64,000 nt of DNA from Sandaracinobacteroides sp039808025. GTDB taxonomy: Bacteria; Pseudomonadota; Alphaproteobacteria; Sphingomonadales; Sphingomonadaceae. The stretch is taken from contig JBDHSK010000008.1 in the NCBI GenBank assembly GCA_039808025.1, positions 1 to 64,000 on the forward strand. Reading direction: 5' to 3'. The notes under the pieces were generated by a model, which saw only the letters and a program-made list of their open reading frames with translations, did not search any database and was not told where the DNA came from. How positions within the stretch are numbered: the stretch's first letter is position 1; each line of letters starts with the position of its first letter. The position numbers and the translations under genes were made by a program. Shown here in pieces: positions 62,742 to 64,000 of the stretch.

Positions 62742-64000
62742 ATGACCAATCTCAGCAGACGTGACCTGTTCGCCGGGGTGGGCGCAACTGCCGCTGCCGC
62801 CTCCGTGGCAACGGCAGCGACCGCCCAACCGAGCGCCAGCCAACCGCCGTCAGGACAGGCGCCAGCGACACGGGGCGGGGCGATGATGGCCTTTGCCGCA
62901 CCGCCGCTGGACAACGTGCGGGTGGGCATCATTGGCGTTGGTGAGCGCGGCACGCCGATGACCAACCTGCTGCTCACGCTCGATGGTGTCGATATCCGCG
63001 CCATCTGCGATACCGATCCGGTGGTGCTTGATCGCGCCATCGCCAAGGTGCGCGACACGCAGGGCCGGGCGCCCCGGCGCATCACCGGAAGCGAAACCGC
63101 CTTTCGCCAGCTTACCGATGCCGATGATCTCGATGCAGTTTTCATTTTCACGCCGTGGCAGTGGCATGCCCCCATGGCGCTGGCGGCCATGCAGGCCGGC
63201 AAGCACGCCTTTGTCGAGGTGCCGATCGGAGTCACCATCGACGAGATGTGGCAGCTGGTCGAGACCAGCGAAAAAACCCGCCGTCACTGCATGATGATGG
63301 AAAACTGCAGCTATGGCCGCGAGGAACTGATGCTTCTCAACATGGTGCGTCAGGGCCTGTTCGGCGAGCTGACCCATGGCGCCGGAGCCTATATCCATAC
63401 CCTGCGCGACCAGATGCTGCGCACCCAGCGCGGCGAGGGCGTGTGGCGGCCGCGCTGGCAGACCCATCAGCGCGGCAACCTCTATCCCACCCACGGGCTG
63501 GGGCCGGTGGCGCAATATATGAACATCAACCGCGGTGACCGGTTTGATTATCTGGTATCGATGGATTCGCCGGCGCTGGTAATGGCCGATTTCGCCCGCC
63601 GGAACCTGCCAGCCGGTGATCCGCAGCGCGGCTGGACCTTCATCGCCGGCGACATGAACTCGACGCTGGTAAAAACCGTGCGCGGACGAACCATATTGGT
63701 GCAGCATGATGTCAACACCCCGCGCCCCTACGACCGGCTAAACTATATTCAGGGCACCCGTGGGGCGTTCGGCGGCTATCCGGCGCGCATCGCCATCGAC
63801 GACGGCACCAGTTCGTTCCACAAGTGGGATACCGACATGACCCGCTGGTTCGAGCGCTACGACCATCCGTTGTGGAAGAAGCTGGCAACGCTGGCGACCG
63901 AACGCGGCGGCCACGGCGGCATGGATTTTGTCATGCTGTGGCGGATCATCACCTGCCTGCGCCATGGCTGGCCGGTCGATCAGCCCGTTTACGATGGCGC
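62742..64000 (+). CDS. Gfo/Idh/MocA oxidoreductase, GH109-like, Tat-exported (partial)
   Basis: The gene runs off the right end; 419 full codons are visible. The N-terminus SRRDLFAGVGATAAAASV is a twin-arginine (Tat) signal, suggesting export in folded form with bound NAD. The Rossmann motif VGIIGVGERG follows near residue 60, and YPTHGLGPVAQYMNINRGDR near residue 250 matches the motif of glycoside hydrolase family 109 (NAD-dependent alpha-N-acetylgalactosaminidases). AAGGAGGT lies 7 nt before the ATG. No sugar-utilisation partners are visible before the end of the window. Confidence 0.85.
   Translation, partial: MTNLSRRDLFAGVGATAAAASVATAATAQPSASQPPSGQAPATRGGAMMAFAAPPLDNVRVGIIGVGERGTPMTNLLLTLDGVDIRAICDTDPVVLDRAIAKVRDTQGRAPRRITGSETAFRQLTDADDLDAVFIFTPWQWHAPMALAAMQAGKHAFVEVPIGVTIDEMWQLVETSEKTRRHCMMMENCSYGREELMLLNMVRQGLFGELTHGAGAYIHTLRDQMLRTQRGEGVWRPRWQTHQRGNLYPTHGLGPVAQYMNINRGDRFDYLVSMDSPALVMADFARRNLPAGDPQRGWTFIAGDMNSTLVKTVRGRTILVQHDVNTPRPYDRLNYIQGTRGAFGGYPARIAIDDGTSSFHKWDTDMTRWFERYDHPLWKKLATLATERGGHGGMDFVMLWRIITCLRHGWPVDQPVYDG

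Noticed and set aside
61628..63238. A 536-codon antisense frame spanning the helicase end and the GH109-like gene
   Set aside because: It bridges two unrelated real genes and the noncoding gap between them, which no real gene would do here.

Overview
The window is a dense, gene-rich, high-GC chromosomal segment of an alphaproteobacterium, most likely of the order Sphingomonadales. The evidence is the hisB-hisH-hisA-hisF-hisE-HIT run, a tonB-exbB-exbD-exbD operon, two proteins with the Sphingomonas-type PEP-CTERM anchor (PEPxxWxxxIxGFG plus an Arg-rich tail), a FYDLN-type zinc-ribbon protein, and a PTR1-like reductase beside folB. I cannot name a genus. No phage, insertion sequence, CRISPR array or plasmid function is visible; this is mostly core genome, with a few accessory islands.

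Layout. 1-5 kb: tRNA-Ala(GGC), the FYDLN-type protein, aroA, a PEP-CTERM protein, hemN with two upstream FNR-type boxes, and a four-cysteine Fnr regulator. 5-15.8 kb: exported leucyl aminopeptidase, a metallophosphoesterase, cysK and an MFS exporter, cardiolipin synthase, then a leftward lrp-rluB-rsmD-uvrD block. 15.9-18.2 kb: trxB-lysR, a candidate small RNA with two C-rich anti-Shine-Dalgarno loops and a strong terminator, and a CAU tRNA. 18.3-25.6 kb: an RhlE-type helicase, a PaaG-like crotonase, an EamA transporter, an SH3 protein, and a translationally coupled 2-hydroxyacid dehydrogenase/patatin pair. 25.7-28.2 kb: the TonB energy-transduction operon. 28.5-34.4 kb: an unknown exported protein, folB with a FolM-like reductase, an MscS channel, a block of tandem palindromes, a MaoC hydratase, and three small membrane-associated proteins of the ElaB/YqjD, YqjE and DUF3618 types. 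34.4-43.2 kb: lpoA-like/rsmI/yraN, gshB, dedA, ctpA, dsbB, coq7, nadK, an esterase and rppH. 43.2-46.7 kb: a fused thiS-thiG, aroQ, accB and accC. 46.7-51.6 kb: an OmpR-type regulator, a LysM-FecR-PEP-CTERM protein and a CHASE2-PAS histidine kinase, all in one operon. 52-64 kb: a CsgG-like protein, a SWIB protein, xerD, rmuC, the his cluster with a HIT protein, an APC permease, a second DEAD-box helicase, and a Tat-exported GH109-like protein that runs off the right end.

Most genes sit in short, tightly coupled operons with ATGA or TGATG junctions. The parts most worth a second look are the candidate anti-SD sRNA (17.94-18.09 kb), the regulator/FecR-PEP-CTERM/CHASE2-kinase operon, the paired FNR boxes, and the 33-bp tandem palindromes at 31.96-32.04 kb. 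Assignments rest on reading motifs by eye; no database search was run.
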